Source: Acidimicrobiia bacterium | GTDB taxonomy: Bacteria > Actinomycetota > Acidimicrobiia > Acidimicrobiales > Poriferisodalaceae | Reading direction: 5' to 3' | Assembly: GCA_022820925.1 (NCBI GenBank) | Contig: JAJEEO010000011.1 | Span: forward strand, 1-64,000 | DNA: 64,000 nucleotides | In this document: positions 8,236 to 17,756 of the stretch, piece by piece | Layout of the letters: the number at the start of each line of letters is the position of its first letter | How positions within the stretch are numbered: the stretch's first letter is position 1 | Program-made: the position numbers and the translations under genes | Notes under the pieces: generated by a model | What the model was told of the DNA's origin: nothing | What the model saw: only the letters and a program-made list of their open reading frames with translations | Databases searched by the model: none

Positions 8236-9482
8236 TGTCGGCGCCGACTGCCACGCGTGCGCTCGACGGGCTCCGGGTGATCGAGCTGACCTCCGAGCGC
8301 TGCGCCCTGGCCGGGAAGCTGCTGGCAGACATGGGCGCCGATGTGATCGTGGTGGAGCCGCCCGCAGGTTCGCCGATGCGCGCCTACGAACCCTTCGCCG
8401 GCGACCGACCCGATCCCGAGGGTGCGCTGTGGTGGTGGCACTACAACACATCGAAGCGCTCGGTGGTGGTCGACCTCGACAGTGCACAGGGCGCGGACGA
8501 CTTCTGCCGCCTGGCGAGCACTGCCGACGCCGTGATCGAGGCCGAGCCTCTGGGCCGACTCGACAGCCTCGGGCTGGACTGGAACCAGCTCGGCGGCACG
8601 GGCGACGCCACCGGAGCCGCACCCGCACGCAACGATCGCCTCATCTGGGTCTCGATCACCCACAACGGGCGCAATGGGCCTGACCCGCCGGCCACCGATC
8701 TGACGGTGCTGGCCGAGGGCGGGCCGATGTGGTCGTGCGGCTACGACGATCACTCGATCCCGCCCGTGCGCGGCGGCGGGAATCAAGGCCTGCACATGGG
8801 AAGCCAGTACGCAGTGATCGCGCTGATGGCGGCACTGATGAGGCGAGAGCACTCGGGCCGGGGCCAGCTCATCGATGTGTCGATGCTGGCCGCGGCAAAC
8901 GCGACCTGCGAGTTCGCGACTTACTTCTGGCTGAACCAGCAGATCGAGGTGCAGCGCCAGACCGGTCGCCACGCGCTGCCGCAGATCAGCGAGCCCACCC
9001 AGGTGCAGTGCGCCGACGGCCGCTGGCTCAACACGGGCGTGCCGCCCCGCCGAGGCCCCGAGTTCGCGGCGCTGGCCAAGTGGGTCGCCGAGATCGGGCT
9101 GTTCGACGAGTGTCCCTACACCGAGCTGTTGGCGCTCGGCGAGAGCTACGAGCTGATCGACATCCTGCACCTCGACGCCGATCCGCTGGCCGCCGAGGTC
9201 TTCGGTGCCGGGCGCGACACCGTCAACTTCTTGGCCGAACGGCTCGGCGCGTACGAGCTCTTCGTGGGCTTGCAGAGGATCGGGCTGGCGTGCGGCATCG
9301 TGTACTCGCCCGAGGAGATGCTGACCGACTCGCACTTCGAGGCCCGCCGTTTTGCCGTCGAGATCGATCACGACGGAGCCGCCGTCACCTACCCGGGTGC
9401 CCCGTTCAAATTCTCAGCCACGCCGTGGCACGCGACCCGGGCACCACGCTTGGGCGAGCACCAAGAACTGCTCGCCGACTGA
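8235..9482 (+). CDS. CaiB/BaiF family CoA-transferase, partner subunit lacking the catalytic Asp
   Basis: A 415-aa class III CoA-transferase with LLADMGADVIVVEPP and GRGQLIDVSML motifs. Lining it up with the upstream paralogue around YxxxxxLMAALxRR...SGRGQ puts Leu186 (in NQGLHMGSQYA) where the upstream protein has its catalytic Asp191. If the alignment is right, this subunit cannot form the aspartyl-CoA intermediate. Family members in heteromeric enzymes can have one non-catalytic chain, so this is most simply a structural or CoA-binding partner. The start codon overlaps the preceding stop in TGATG, implying coupled translation in equal amounts. Confidence 0.86.
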   Translation: MSAPTATRALDGLRVIELTSERCALAGKLLADMGADVIVVEPPAGSPMRAYEPFAGDRPDPEGALWWWHYNTSKRSVVVDLDSAQGADDFCRLASTADAVIEAEPLGRLDSLGLDWNQLGGTGDATGAAPARNDRLIWVSITHNGRNGPDPPATDLTVLAEGGPMWSCGYDDHSIPPVRGGGNQGLHMGSQYAVIALMAALMRREHSGRGQLIDVSMLAAANATCEFATYFWLNQQIEVQRQTGRHALPQISEPTQVQCADGRWLNTGVPPRRGPEFAALAKWVAEIGLFDECPYTELLALGESYELIDILHLDADPLAAEVFGAGRDTVNFLAERLGAYELFVGLQRIGLACGIVYSPEEMLTDSHFEARRFAVEIDHDGAAVTYPGAPFKFSATPWHATRAPRLGEHQELLAD

Positions 9483-9507
9483 GCGCCGCAGCACGGTCAG
9501 CCGTCTG

Positions 9508-10620
9508 CTAAGCAGCTGCGGTGACTGGTTCGGTGGCGGCGAGGCCCACGGGCGGGGCGTCCCACTCCTTGAGCACAGGCAGCACCTCGGTGGCGAACAG
9601 GTCGCGGTTGCGGCGCGCCTCGGTCCAGGTCATGCCGGCGTAGCAGAGGTTCGGGAAGAACGCCGCCATGTCGATCTTGTCCTTGATGACCTGCAGCTTC
9701 TCGAGCACCTGATCTGGCGTCCCGTAGGGCATGAGCCGGGTGAAATCCTCAGCAGCGCCACGCGCCCCGTGGCGGTCGATGTACTTCGAGATGCCCTCGT
9801 AGAACTCGTAGCCCTTGACTCCTTCGTGCGGCCGCTTGGGCCCGAACTCGTAGTGCTTCATCACCGTGCCGTAGTAGTTGCCGATGTGCTCCATCGCCTT
9901 CTCCTCGGCACGATCTGCGTTGGTGTCCACCCAGCAGAAGCCGCCTGACAGGGGCGGGGGCGGCGGTGCAGTGTGGTGCTTCGCCCACTCGCCGTGGTAC
10001 GCGGCGAAGTCGGATTCGACGATCTCCCAGGGCTTCTGGGGGATCACCAGCAGGCCGATGCCGAGCTGTGCCATGAGCGGCATGCCTTCAGGCGACACGG
10101 CAGCGGCGTAGGTGCGTCCCTTGAAGGAGTGCTCCGGCCGGGGGCGAATCTCACGGCGGGGCTGGGTGACGAACTCGCCGTCGTGCTCCACGTAGCCCTG
10201 CTCGAGGCCCTCGATGAGCATCTTGGCGTACTCCAGGAACCGCTCCCGGCTGGAGTTCATGTCCACCCGAAAGCCCTCGTACTCGATCCGCGCCAGGCCG
10301 CGGCCGATGCCCAAGATCAGCCGACCGTCGGACAGGTTGTCGAGCATCGTGACCTGCTCGGCGACGCGCATCGGGTCGTGCCACGGCAGCACGATGACCG
10401 CGGTGCCGAGCTGCAGGTTTGTCTTGCCGGCGACCCAGGTCAGGAACTGCACCGGGTCGGGGCACATCGTGTAGTCGGTGAAGTGGTGCTCCACCGTCCA
10501 GATCGAATCGAAGCCGAGATCCTCGGCTTCCTCGACCATGCGGATCTCCTGCTCCCAGACCTCACGGTCCGAGAGTGCATTCTCCGGATTCTGGAAGACG
10601 GCCGAGTAACCGACATGCAT
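9508..10620 (-). CDS. Luciferase-like flavin/F420-dependent oxidoreductase
   Basis: The 370-aa protein begins MHVGYSAVFQN and contains AEDLGFDSIWTVEHHFTDY, LGTAVIVLPWHDPMRVAEQ and LSDGRLILGIGRG, the classical luciferase-like blocks including the TVEHHF motif of the alkanal-monooxygenase subgroup. The ATG at 10618-10620 has a strong AGGGGGC ribosome-binding site six bases upstream, so I prefer it to an ATG 39 bp earlier. It converges on the CoA-transferase operon and diverges from the SCO6745-like gene across about 170 bp. The substrate cannot be assigned. Confidence 0.86.
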   Translation of the reverse strand: MHVGYSAVFQNPENALSDREVWEQEIRMVEEAEDLGFDSIWTVEHHFTDYTMCPDPVQFLTWVAGKTNLQLGTAVIVLPWHDPMRVAEQVTMLDNLSDGRLILGIGRGLARIEYEGFRVDMNSSRERFLEYAKMLIEGLEQGYVEHDGEFVTQPRREIRPRPEHSFKGRTYAAAVSPEGMPLMAQLGIGLLVIPQKPWEIVESDFAAYHGEWAKHHTAPPPPPLSGGFCWVDTNADRAEEKAMEHIGNYYGTVMKHYEFGPKRPHEGVKGYEFYEGISKYIDRHGARGAAEDFTRLMPYGTPDQVLEKLQVIKDKIDMAAFFPNLCYAGMTWTEARRNRDLFATEVLPVLKEWDAPPVGLAATEPVTAAA

Positions 10621-10787
10621 GACGTGCCCCCTGGGTCTGGCCACCGATTTCGCGGCCAAAATCTAATGTTAGGCAGATTCTCGGGCGGCCGCGGCTGCGC
10701 AGTCGTGACTGTCCAGGGGTCGGCCGATGCATGACGAGGGGTCGGACGGTTAGCGTCACCACCGATTCGAACCAGGAGAACTCGGTC

Positions 10788-11531
10788 ATGGAAACGGCGG
10801 CGGTAGCGCGCAGCATGCGCGGCTCAGTGGGAATGCTGGCGATGGACTGGCTGATGGACCCTTCCACGTTGGAGAAGGCGGCGCAACGCGGCATGGCCGA
10901 GGGCCTCGGTGCGTACGCAACCGGCCGGCTCGGAGTGCTCGGCGAGTGCCCGGTCGACAACGTCGTCGCCGCGGCGTTCTTCTGGAATCCCGACACCATG
11001 CGCTCGGCCGTCGAAGCGGGCCGCGCCGTGATGAACCCGTCGCAGGGGGCACTGATCTGGGCCGACATCTGCACTGAGTACGGCGAGAAGCGGCTCGCCG
11101 GCATGGAGGGCGCGGCGCGCTTGGGCGAGCTGCTCGAGCGGGTCGTGGACGCCGCTGTCCCCCAAGGTGCGCCGACCTTTGTCGGCTGGCGAGACATGCC
11201 CCGGCCCGCCGATCCCGGCCCGGCTCATGCGTTCTTCATGGCACAGATCATGCGCGAGCTGCGCTTCGGCCGGCACGCCGTTGCCGTGCAGGCGCTGGGC
11301 ATGGGGCCGCTCGAGGCGATCCTGTCGGGTCCTGCCGGAGAGTGGAATGCCGAGTTCTTCGGCTGGCCCAAGCCCTACCCCGACGTCAGCGATCTCGGCG
11401 ATGCCCGTGAGGAGATCGAGTCGCTCACCGACAAGCTGCATGCACCCGACTTCGAGTGCTTGACGCCCGACGAGCGCGCCGAAGTGCGCGAGCTGGCCAA
11501 GGCGGCGCGCTTCCACAATCCCGACGAGTAG
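10788..11531 (+). CDS. SCO6745-family protein of unknown function
   Basis: The 247-aa protein matches by eye the actinobacterial family known after Streptomyces SCO6745: an N-terminal segment on an initial helix, GLGAYATGRLGVLGECPVD, FFWNPDTM, and a C-terminal PHAFFMAQ-like helix (here GPAHAFFMAQIM). The family is helical and its function is not established; members often sit beside oxidoreductases. An AGGAG lies nine bases before the ATG at 10788, so I chose this start over one 57 bp upstream. No membrane segment is seen. Confidence 0.75.
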   Translation: METAAVARSMRGSVGMLAMDWLMDPSTLEKAAQRGMAEGLGAYATGRLGVLGECPVDNVVAAAFFWNPDTMRSAVEAGRAVMNPSQGALIWADICTEYGEKRLAGMEGAARLGELLERVVDAAVPQGAPTFVGWRDMPRPADPGPAHAFFMAQIMRELRFGRHAVAVQALGMGPLEAILSGPAGEWNAEFFGWPKPYPDVSDLGDAREEIESLTDKLHAPDFECLTPDERAEVRELAKAARFHNPDE

Positions 11532-11544
11532 CGGGGACTTCGCG

Positions 11545-11700
11545 TCAGGCGACTGTCGAGGGCTCCTCGCTTGGCGTCCACTGCTCCAGCGGGGCAACTT
11601 CGCTGACCAGTTGCAGACCGAGGGCGACCCGGCACTCGATCTGCCGCCCACTCTTGCGAGCGTAGCGTCGGAGTCTGCGCAGGAATTCCTGGTCGGTCAC
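11545..11700 (-). pseudogene. Possible remnant of a HicA-type toxin
   Basis: A 51-codon frame from a GTG (11698-11700) starts VTDQEFLRRLRRYARKSGRQ, which resembles the first helix of HicA mRNA interferases. HicA proteins then have a beta strand and a KGSHG-type catalytic His, and neither is present; the rest reads as unrelated sequence. No HicB antitoxin frame is seen beside it. I read it as a decayed fragment; the match is from memory of the family. Confidence 0.25.
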
Positions 11701-11826
11701 TGGTTGCCATACCAACCCAGTTGGCAATGTGCAGCAAACGAATCTCGGTTCGCGGGAATCGGCGGCGCTGATCGGCCATGATGTTCGCCGCCGCGCCGCC
11801 CGAGCGCGGCGGACGGGGGCTCCCAG

Positions 11827-12678
11827 ATGAGATTCGGCCTGATCTCCGCGAACCTGATGGGCAACGTCGATGGCGCTGCAGCGCAGGAGACCGCCCAGAC
11901 CGCTGAGGAAGTCGGCTTCGATTCGCTGTGGGCGATCGAGCACGTCGTGGTGCCGAAGTCGTACAGCTCCACCTATCCCTACGACGACGGGGGGCGCCTG
12001 TTCAAGGGCGCCAGTCAGCTCGACCATTCAGATCCGCTCATCTGGCTGGCGTATGCAGCCGCAGTGACCACCCGCATCCGGCTGGCGACGGGCATTCTCA
12101 TCCTGCCTCAACGCAACCCCCTGATTCTGGCCAAGGAGATCGCCTCGCTGGATCGCCTGTGCGGCGGTCGTTTCGACTTCGGCATCGGTGTGGGATGGCT
12201 GCGCGAAGAGTTCGACGCACTCGGCGTGCCCTTCGACCGCCGGGGTGCCCGCACCGACGAGTACATAGCGGCACTGCGCGTGCTGTGGACCGAAGAGGAA
12301 GCCGAGTTCCACGGCGAGTTCGTCGACTTCGACCCGGTGTACAGCCAGCCCAAGCCCATCCAACAGCCGGTGCCGATCCTGGTGGGCGGCCACAGCGACC
12401 GCGCAGCCCGGCGCGCCGGTGAACTCGGCGACGTGTTCTTCCCGGCCGAACGGCCTGCCGAGGTGCTGGCAGGGCTGTTCGACTCGGCGCGCCGCTATGC
12501 CGACGCCGCGGGGCGCGACCCCGACTCGGTCGAGATGTGGACCACCGGCGCGACCGACCGGGCCCACCTCGATCAGCTCGTCGAGCTCGGCGTCAGCCAG
12601 GTGATGGTGCCGGGGCGACGGCCGCCCCAGCTCGGCGAGACCTACGGGCAGATCCTCGCTGACTACGCGGATGCATGA
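11827..12678 (+). CDS. Luciferase-like F420-dependent oxidoreductase (TIGR03619-like)
   Basis: A 283-aa protein with the compact layout of F420-dependent luciferase-like enzymes: AEEVGFDSLWAIEHVVVP, LATGILILPQRNPLILAKE, LCGGRFDFGIGVGWLREE and PVPILVGGHS, the last being the C-terminal phosphate-binding block. The substrate is unknown. Its stop lies only 14 bp before a tandem repeat that fills the space to the carboxylase gene. The closest relative in the window, judged by shared motifs, is the protein at 48332. Confidence 0.87.
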   Translation: MRFGLISANLMGNVDGAAAQETAQTAEEVGFDSLWAIEHVVVPKSYSSTYPYDDGGRLFKGASQLDHSDPLIWLAYAAAVTTRIRLATGILILPQRNPLILAKEIASLDRLCGGRFDFGIGVGWLREEFDALGVPFDRRGARTDEYIAALRVLWTEEEAEFHGEFVDFDPVYSQPKPIQQPVPILVGGHSDRAARRAGELGDVFFPAERPAEVLAGLFDSARRYADAAGRDPDSVEMWTTGATDRAHLDQLVELGVSQVMVPGRRPPQLGETYGQILADYADA

Positions 12679-12692
12679 GGCTGAGCCCCGCG

Positions 12693-12847
12693 CCCGAGCG
12701 GCCCGTGAGCGCAGCGAGCAAGAGCGGGAAGCACAGGGCGAAGCCGTGGCCCGAGCGGCCCGTGAGCGCAGCGAACAAGAGCGGGAAGCACAGGGCGAAG
12801 CCGTGGCCCGAGCGGCCCGTGAGCGCAGCGAACAAGAGCGGGAAGCA
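12693..12847. repeat. 57-bp tandem repeat, about 2.7 copies, possibly coding
   Basis: Units begin at 12693, 12750 and 12807, each opening CCCGAGCGGCCCGTGAGCGC and differing by one base (AGCGAGCA against AGCGAACA); the third copy stops after about 41 bases. The 57-bp period equals 19 codons, so frames stay open through it. One frame (12671-12928) would give an 85-aa Glu/Arg-rich helical protein with RAARERSEQEREAQGEAVA units and would overlap the carboxylase start. A second frame (12675-12902) is also open, and its ATG overlaps the upstream stop. I cannot tell whether either is translated. Confidence 0.85.
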
Positions 12848-12920
12848 ATGGCAGCGAGACGAGAAGGTGCGCCAACTCGCGCACGCATCAAGAGAGGCAT
12901 GACAGTGCAGGAGACGGCCA

Positions 12921-14501
12921 ATGGTTGAGTACGGCGACGGCGATGCGATCAGCCACGAGCAACGGGTTGCCGAGATGCAGGCCCGAGCCGAGGTGATCCG
13001 GCGGGACATGGGCGGGGCTTCGAAGGTCCGCGCCATGGAGGCCGAAGGCGACCGGACGATCCGCCAGCACATCGATGCCTTCCTCGACGACGGCTCGTTC
13101 CGCGAGATCGGCACGTTCAGCCGGTCGCTCCGCCCCGAGATGCGCGACATCACGCCTGGCGACGGCAAGATCGGCGGGCACGGCAATGTGGACGGCCGGC
13201 CGGTGGCAGTGTTCGGCGACGACATCACGGTGCTGCGCGGCTCGAGCTCGATCGTGGGCACCCGCAAGGAGTCCCGTCTCTACGACCGTGCGCTCACCAT
13301 GGGCATTCCTGTCGTGCACTTCGGCGAGACCGGCGGCGGCCGCATTCCCGATCTCATGGGCTCCGAAGGCATCTCCGAGCCCGGTGCCATGTTCGAGATG
13401 GCCCAGCGGCGTCACCGGATCCCGATGGCCACGATGATCTGCGGCCAGTCGTTCGGCGGCTCGTCGTTCGTGTCGGCCATGAGCGACTACGTCGTCATGG
13501 TGCGCGGCTCGTGCCTCGCCGTGACCTCGCCGAAAGTGTTCGAGATCGCCACCGGCGAGGTCATCTCGTTCGAGGACGTCGGCGGCGTGGACGTGCACTC
13601 TCGCATCACCGGGCAGATCGATCTCGGCGTAGACACCGACGAGGAGGGGTACGAGGCCATCCGGCGCTGGCTGTCGTACATGCCCTCGAATGCCTGGCAG
13701 CCGGCGCCTCGAGCCGAGCCACGCGGCGGCGACGGGCCCGATCCCGAGCTGGCCAAGATGGTGCCGGCCCGGCGCACCCGCGGCTACGACATGCGACGCG
13801 TCGTCGCCCGCATCTGCGACCCCGATTCTGTATTCGAGATGCAGCCGAACTATGCCCGCAACGTGGTGTGCGCCCTCGCCCGGCTGGACGGGTACCCCGT
13901 AGGCGTCATCGCGAACAACCCCATGTTCCAGGCGGGAACCCTCGACCCGCAGGCCTGCCACAAGGTCATTCGCCTCGCCACCGTGTGCGACTCGTACAAC
14001 ATCCCCATGATCTTCCTCGTGGACGTGCCGGGTTTCATGGTCGGCAAGCGCGTCGAGCACGACCTGATGCTCCACTGGGGCATTCGCATGATGCATGCAC
14101 TGCAGAATGCGTCCACGCCCACGCTCACGGTGTGCCTGCGCAAGGCATTCGGCATGGCTTGGCAGGCCATGAACGGCTCCCGGATGCCGAGCCATGGCAT
14201 CTACTGCTGGCCTGGTGCAGAGGTCGGTTTCATGGATCCCGAAGTCGGCGTGAACGTGGCGTTCGGCTCGAAGCTGTCGCGCATCGCCGATCCCGACGAG
14301 CGCGAGGCCGAGCGGCTGAAGCTCGTGGCCGAGGTTGCGGAGGCGACGAACCCCTTCGAGGCAGCCGGCACCATGCGTATCGACGAGATGATCGACCCCG
14401 CCGACACCCGCAGCGTGCTCATCTCGGACATCCGGATGCTGGCCAATCGGCCGGTGCCGCCGCCCGAGCAGCGCCCGCTCAGCTACTGGCCAAGCTGTTG
14501 A
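12921..14501 (+). CDS. Acyl-CoA carboxylase carboxyltransferase (beta) subunit
   Basis: The 526-aa protein carries carboxyl groups from carboxybiotin to acetyl-, propionyl- or a longer acyl-CoA. It has two crotonase-like halves. The first holds the acyl-CoA site with GETGGGRIPD (about 136-145) and the second the carboxybiotin site with FLVDVPGFMVGKRVEHD (about 363-380). HGNVDGRPVAVFGDD is typical of the family. The biotinylated alpha subunit is not in this window, so it must work with a subunit encoded elsewhere. Acyl-CoA specificity cannot be read reliably; the sequence is more diverged than the usual PccB/AccD5 type. Confidence 0.9.
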   Translation: MVEYGDGDAISHEQRVAEMQARAEVIRRDMGGASKVRAMEAEGDRTIRQHIDAFLDDGSFREIGTFSRSLRPEMRDITPGDGKIGGHGNVDGRPVAVFGDDITVLRGSSSIVGTRKESRLYDRALTMGIPVVHFGETGGGRIPDLMGSEGISEPGAMFEMAQRRHRIPMATMICGQSFGGSSFVSAMSDYVVMVRGSCLAVTSPKVFEIATGEVISFEDVGGVDVHSRITGQIDLGVDTDEEGYEAIRRWLSYMPSNAWQPAPRAEPRGGDGPDPELAKMVPARRTRGYDMRRVVARICDPDSVFEMQPNYARNVVCALARLDGYPVGVIANNPMFQAGTLDPQACHKVIRLATVCDSYNIPMIFLVDVPGFMVGKRVEHDLMLHWGIRMMHALQNASTPTLTVCLRKAFGMAWQAMNGSRMPSHGIYCWPGAEVGFMDPEVGVNVAFGSKLSRIADPDEREAERLKLVAEVAEATNPFEAAGTMRIDEMIDPADTRSVLISDIRMLANRPVPPPEQRPLSYWPSC

Positions 14502-14584
14502 CGGCGCGCTGTCACCAAGGCGACCCTGAAATGCGCGTACGGTTGTCGCAGCCGGTTCGCTCAGTGGACGAGGAGTTCTGAGCT

Positions 14585-15286
14585 GTGATCGATCTCGAAG
14601 GCGTCACCAAGCACTATGAGGTCGGCCCTGTGCTGGTGACTGCGCTGGCCGGCATCGACCTGCACGTCGATACCGGCGAGTTCGTCGTGGTCCTTGGTGC
14701 ATCCGGCAGCGGCAAGACCACCACGCTCAACATCATCGGTGCCCTGGACGTACCGTCGTCCGGCAAGGTGACCGTCGGCGGACGCGACCTGACCAATTCA
14801 AGCCGCAGCGAGCTCTTCGCGCTGCGGCGCGAGACGGTCAGCTTCATCTTCCAGAGCTTCAACCTCTTCCCGGGACTGACCGCAACCGAGAACGTCGAGT
14901 TCGGCATGGACGTCTCCGGCAAGAGCGGCTCGGCCGATCCCGCCGACATACTCGACTCCGTCGGGCTCGGCCACCGGCTCGGTCATTTCCCGCATGAGCT
15001 GTCGGGCGGCGAGCAGCAGCGCGTCGCGATCGCGCGAGCACTCGCCACCGGCAACCCGGTCCTGCTCGCAGACGAGCCCACCGGCGAGCTGGACTTCAAG
15101 ACCGGTGCCCAGATTCTCGAATTGCTCGCCGAGCAGGCCAACCAGGACCGGGCAGTGCTCGTGGTGACCCACAACCGGGAGATCTCCCGGATGGCCGACC
15201 GGGTCGTCGAGATGAGCAGCGGGCAGATCATCAGCGACGGTCCGCCCGAGGGCGGCAAGACTCCGCTGTCCGAGCTGCACTGGTAG
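14585..15286 (+). CDS. ABC transporter ATP-binding protein (LolD/MacB class)
   Basis: A 233-aa ATPase with Walker A GASGSGKT (38-45), Q-loop in FIFQSFNLFPGLT, signature LSGGEQQ (139-145), Walker B VLLADEPT (159-166) and the H-loop VTHNREIS. The FNLFPGLTATENVE wording and short length mark the MacB/LolD exporter class that powers FtsX-type permeases. The GTG start has GAGGAG eight bases upstream. The partner permease starts 10 bp after its stop, so the two form one unit. The cargo is unknown; in related systems it is a lipoprotein, peptide or drug. Confidence 0.92.
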   Translation: MIDLEGVTKHYEVGPVLVTALAGIDLHVDTGEFVVVLGASGSGKTTTLNIIGALDVPSSGKVTVGGRDLTNSSRSELFALRRETVSFIFQSFNLFPGLTATENVEFGMDVSGKSGSADPADILDSVGLGHRLGHFPHELSGGEQQRVAIARALATGNPVLLADEPTGELDFKTGAQILELLAEQANQDRAVLVVTHNREISRMADRVVEMSSGQIISDGPPEGGKTPLSELHW

Positions 15287-15296
15287 GCCCGCGGGC

Positions 15297-17744
15297 ATGG
15301 GGTTGTTCCGGCTGCGGTGGTCCCTGCGGGACGCGCGCAGACGCTGGATCCAGATCGTCGCCATCGGCTTCACGCTGGCGATCGGCATCGGGCTGTACGC
15401 GGGTCTCTCGAGCGTCACGCAATGGAGGCTCACCTCCATCGACAAGAGCCTCGAGGCCACCAGCATGTACGACCTGCGAGCGACGGTCGGCGAGGGCGGC
15501 GACGTGCCCGTCGGCTCGCTTGCTCGCATTGCCAGCGAGATTGACGGCATCGACCGCTACAACGAACGCCTCCTATTCGACACCCAGGTGGAGACCGTCG
15601 TCGAGGGCGAAGAACTGCTGGTGCACGGGCGCATCGTCGGCATGGACCTGTCGGGGAGCGAGCCCGTCGTCAATGACGTCTACCTGATCGACGATGCTGC
15701 GCGGCCGGTCTCGAACAGCGCAACACCGCAGGTGCTGATCAACCGCGGATTCGCGACTTTCTGGGACCTGCCGCCGGGCGGCACGCTGACGGTCGGCGGT
15801 GACGTCGCCGTGGAACATGTCGGCCAGGCCGTGTCACCCGAGTTCTTCCTCATCATTGAGGGCAACGGATCTCTCGGCAAGACCAACCTGGCCGTGCTGT
15901 TCGCCCCGCTGGCCACGGCGCAGGACATCTCGGGCCGGTCCGGCGTGGTCAACGACCTCGTGCTCACCCTGGAGCCCGGTGCCGACGCAGCGGCGGTGAC
16001 CCAGCAGCTCACCGAAGCCGCAGCGTCGCAGGACGGTGTACTGCTGGACGTCCTCACCCGAGAGGCGACGCCCTCGTATATCGGCTTGACCGGTTCACCT
16101 GAGATCGACCAGGGCATCTACAACGCCATCTCGCTCCTGCTCTTTGTCGGAGCTGCGTTCGCCGCGCTCAACTTCTCGGCGCGCATGGTCGAAGCGCAGC
16201 GGCGCGAGATCGGCAACTCGATGGCGATCGGGGAGCATCCCCGCACGATCGTCATCCGGCCGCTGCTGATCGGCCTGCAGATCGGCATCATCGGCATGAT
16301 CTTGGGCGTTGCCGTGGGTTACGCGATCGCCTTCCAGACGGTGACCGTCGTGCAGGAGGTGGCGTGGCTGCCGATCTTCGAGCAGCCCTTCCAGGCAGGC
16401 ATCTACGCGCAGGCCATGGCGCTCGGATTCGCAGTGCCGGTGCTTGCCGTGCTCTGGCCTGTCCTGCGCGCCGTCAGGGTGCGGCCGGTCGACGCGATTC
16501 GCTCAAGTCACCTGGCATCGAGGGGCGGCAGTCTTGGGCCCATCATCAGCCGCATCCCCTTGCCGGGCCGCAGCCTCGAGCGGATGCCGTTCCGGAACCT
16601 GATGAGGGCGCCTCGCCGGACGTTCCTGACGCTGCTGACCTTCACCATGAGCTTGGCGATCATGTTCGCCATGCTGGGGCTGGGCAGCACGTTCACGGCC
16701 ACGCTCGACGACGGCAACGAAGAACTGCTCGGCGGCGAGCCCGACCGCTTCACGGTGCAGCTGGATTCGTTCTATCCGGTGAACTCACCGCAGGTCCAGG
16801 ACGTGCTCACCAATCCGACGGTGCAGCACGGCGAGCCGGCGATGGTGCTCGGGGCCAATGTCACCGCCGCCACGTCAGAAGCCACCGCCGACCCGATCCA
16901 GCTGGACCTCGCAGTCCGCTTTGTCGATTTCGGCAGCACCGTGTGGACGCCGACCGCGACTGAGGGAGCGCTGTCGCGGGGATCGCCGGGAATCGTGCTC
17001 GCCGACAAGGCCGCTCGCGACTTCGGTGTGGGGGTCGGCGACGATGTCATCGTCACGCATCCGGCGCTCGTCGACGGGGCGTTCACCTACAGCACGCGCA
17101 CCGTGGGGGTCGCGGCGATCCATCCGCATCCGCTGCGGCTCAACGCCTACATGGATCTCTCGCAGGTGTCCACCTGGGGCTTCGGCGGTCTCGCCAACAT
17201 CGTGACCGGCGTGCCGGCAGACGGCAGCAGCCTGAACGACGTGAAGCGAGCGCTCTTCGGCAGCGGCACGGGCGTGGCACTGGTGCAGGGGTTGAACGAG
17301 ACGTTCCAGTCCTTGGAGGATTCGCTGGAGCAGTCCAGCAGCGTGTTCGTCATCACGCGGATCTTCGTCATCTTCTTGGTGATGCTGATCGCGTTCAACA
17401 CAGCCAACATCAATGTCGACGAGCGCTCCCGCGATCACGCCACGATGTTCGCCTACGGCATACCCGTGCGGCGGGTGATCGCGAACCTCTCGGTGGAGGG
17501 GCTGCTGCTGGGCGTAGTGGCCGTCGTGCTCGGCGGTCTGTTCGGCTACGCCCTGTTGCTGTGGATGGCGTTGTTCCAGATGCCGACGGCTGTCCCCGAT
17601 GTCGGCATGATCGTGTCGGTGCGCTGGTGGGAAATGGCGGTGTCGTTCGTGGTGGCATTGGCCGCCATCGCGCTGGCGCCCTTGTTCCCTGGTCGCAAGC
17701 TGAAGAAGATGTTCATTCCGGGCCAGCTCCGGGTCATGGAGTAG
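15297..17744 (+). CDS. FtsX-type ABC transporter permease
   Basis: The 815-aa protein has a first transmembrane helix near 18-40, a large extracellular part, three helices around 280-410 (LLLFVGAAFAALNF, LQIGIIGMILGVAVGYAIAF, ALGFAVPVLAVLW), a helix near 445-465, a second extracellular part, and three more near 690-800. This is the two-FtsX-domain layout of LolE/MacB-like export permeases. LLTFTMSLAIMFAMLGLGS marks the start of the second half. It follows its ATPase directly, suggesting a lipid- or peptide-linked efflux system at the cytoplasmic membrane. No substrate-binding or outer partner gene is nearby. Confidence 0.9.
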   Translation: MGLFRLRWSLRDARRRWIQIVAIGFTLAIGIGLYAGLSSVTQWRLTSIDKSLEATSMYDLRATVGEGGDVPVGSLARIASEIDGIDRYNERLLFDTQVETVVEGEELLVHGRIVGMDLSGSEPVVNDVYLIDDAARPVSNSATPQVLINRGFATFWDLPPGGTLTVGGDVAVEHVGQAVSPEFFLIIEGNGSLGKTNLAVLFAPLATAQDISGRSGVVNDLVLTLEPGADAAAVTQQLTEAAASQDGVLLDVLTREATPSYIGLTGSPEIDQGIYNAISLLLFVGAAFAALNFSARMVEAQRREIGNSMAIGEHPRTIVIRPLLIGLQIGIIGMILGVAVGYAIAFQTVTVVQEVAWLPIFEQPFQAGIYAQAMALGFAVPVLAVLWPVLRAVRVRPVDAIRSSHLASRGGSLGPIISRIPLPGRSLERMPFRNLMRAPRRTFLTLLTFTMSLAIMFAMLGLGSTFTATLDDGNEELLGGEPDRFTVQLDSFYPVNSPQVQDVLTNPTVQHGEPAMVLGANVTAATSEATADPIQLDLAVRFVDFGSTVWTPTATEGALSRGSPGIVLADKAARDFGVGVGDDVIVTHPALVDGAFTYSTRTVGVAAIHPHPLRLNAYMDLSQVSTWGFGGLANIVTGVPADGSSLNDVKRALFGSGTGVALVQGLNETFQSLEDSLEQSSSVFVITRIFVIFLVMLIAFNTANINVDERSRDHATMFAYGIPVRRVIANLSVEGLLLGVVAVVLGGLFGYALLLWMALFQMPTAVPDVGMIVSVRWWEMAVSFVVALAAIALAPLFPGRKLKKMFIPGQLRVME

Positions 17745-17756
17745 CGCCGAGCCAAC

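Noticed and set aside
12693..12847. Possible CRISPR array
   Set aside because: Repeat units are directly adjacent with no spacers, and no cas genes are near.
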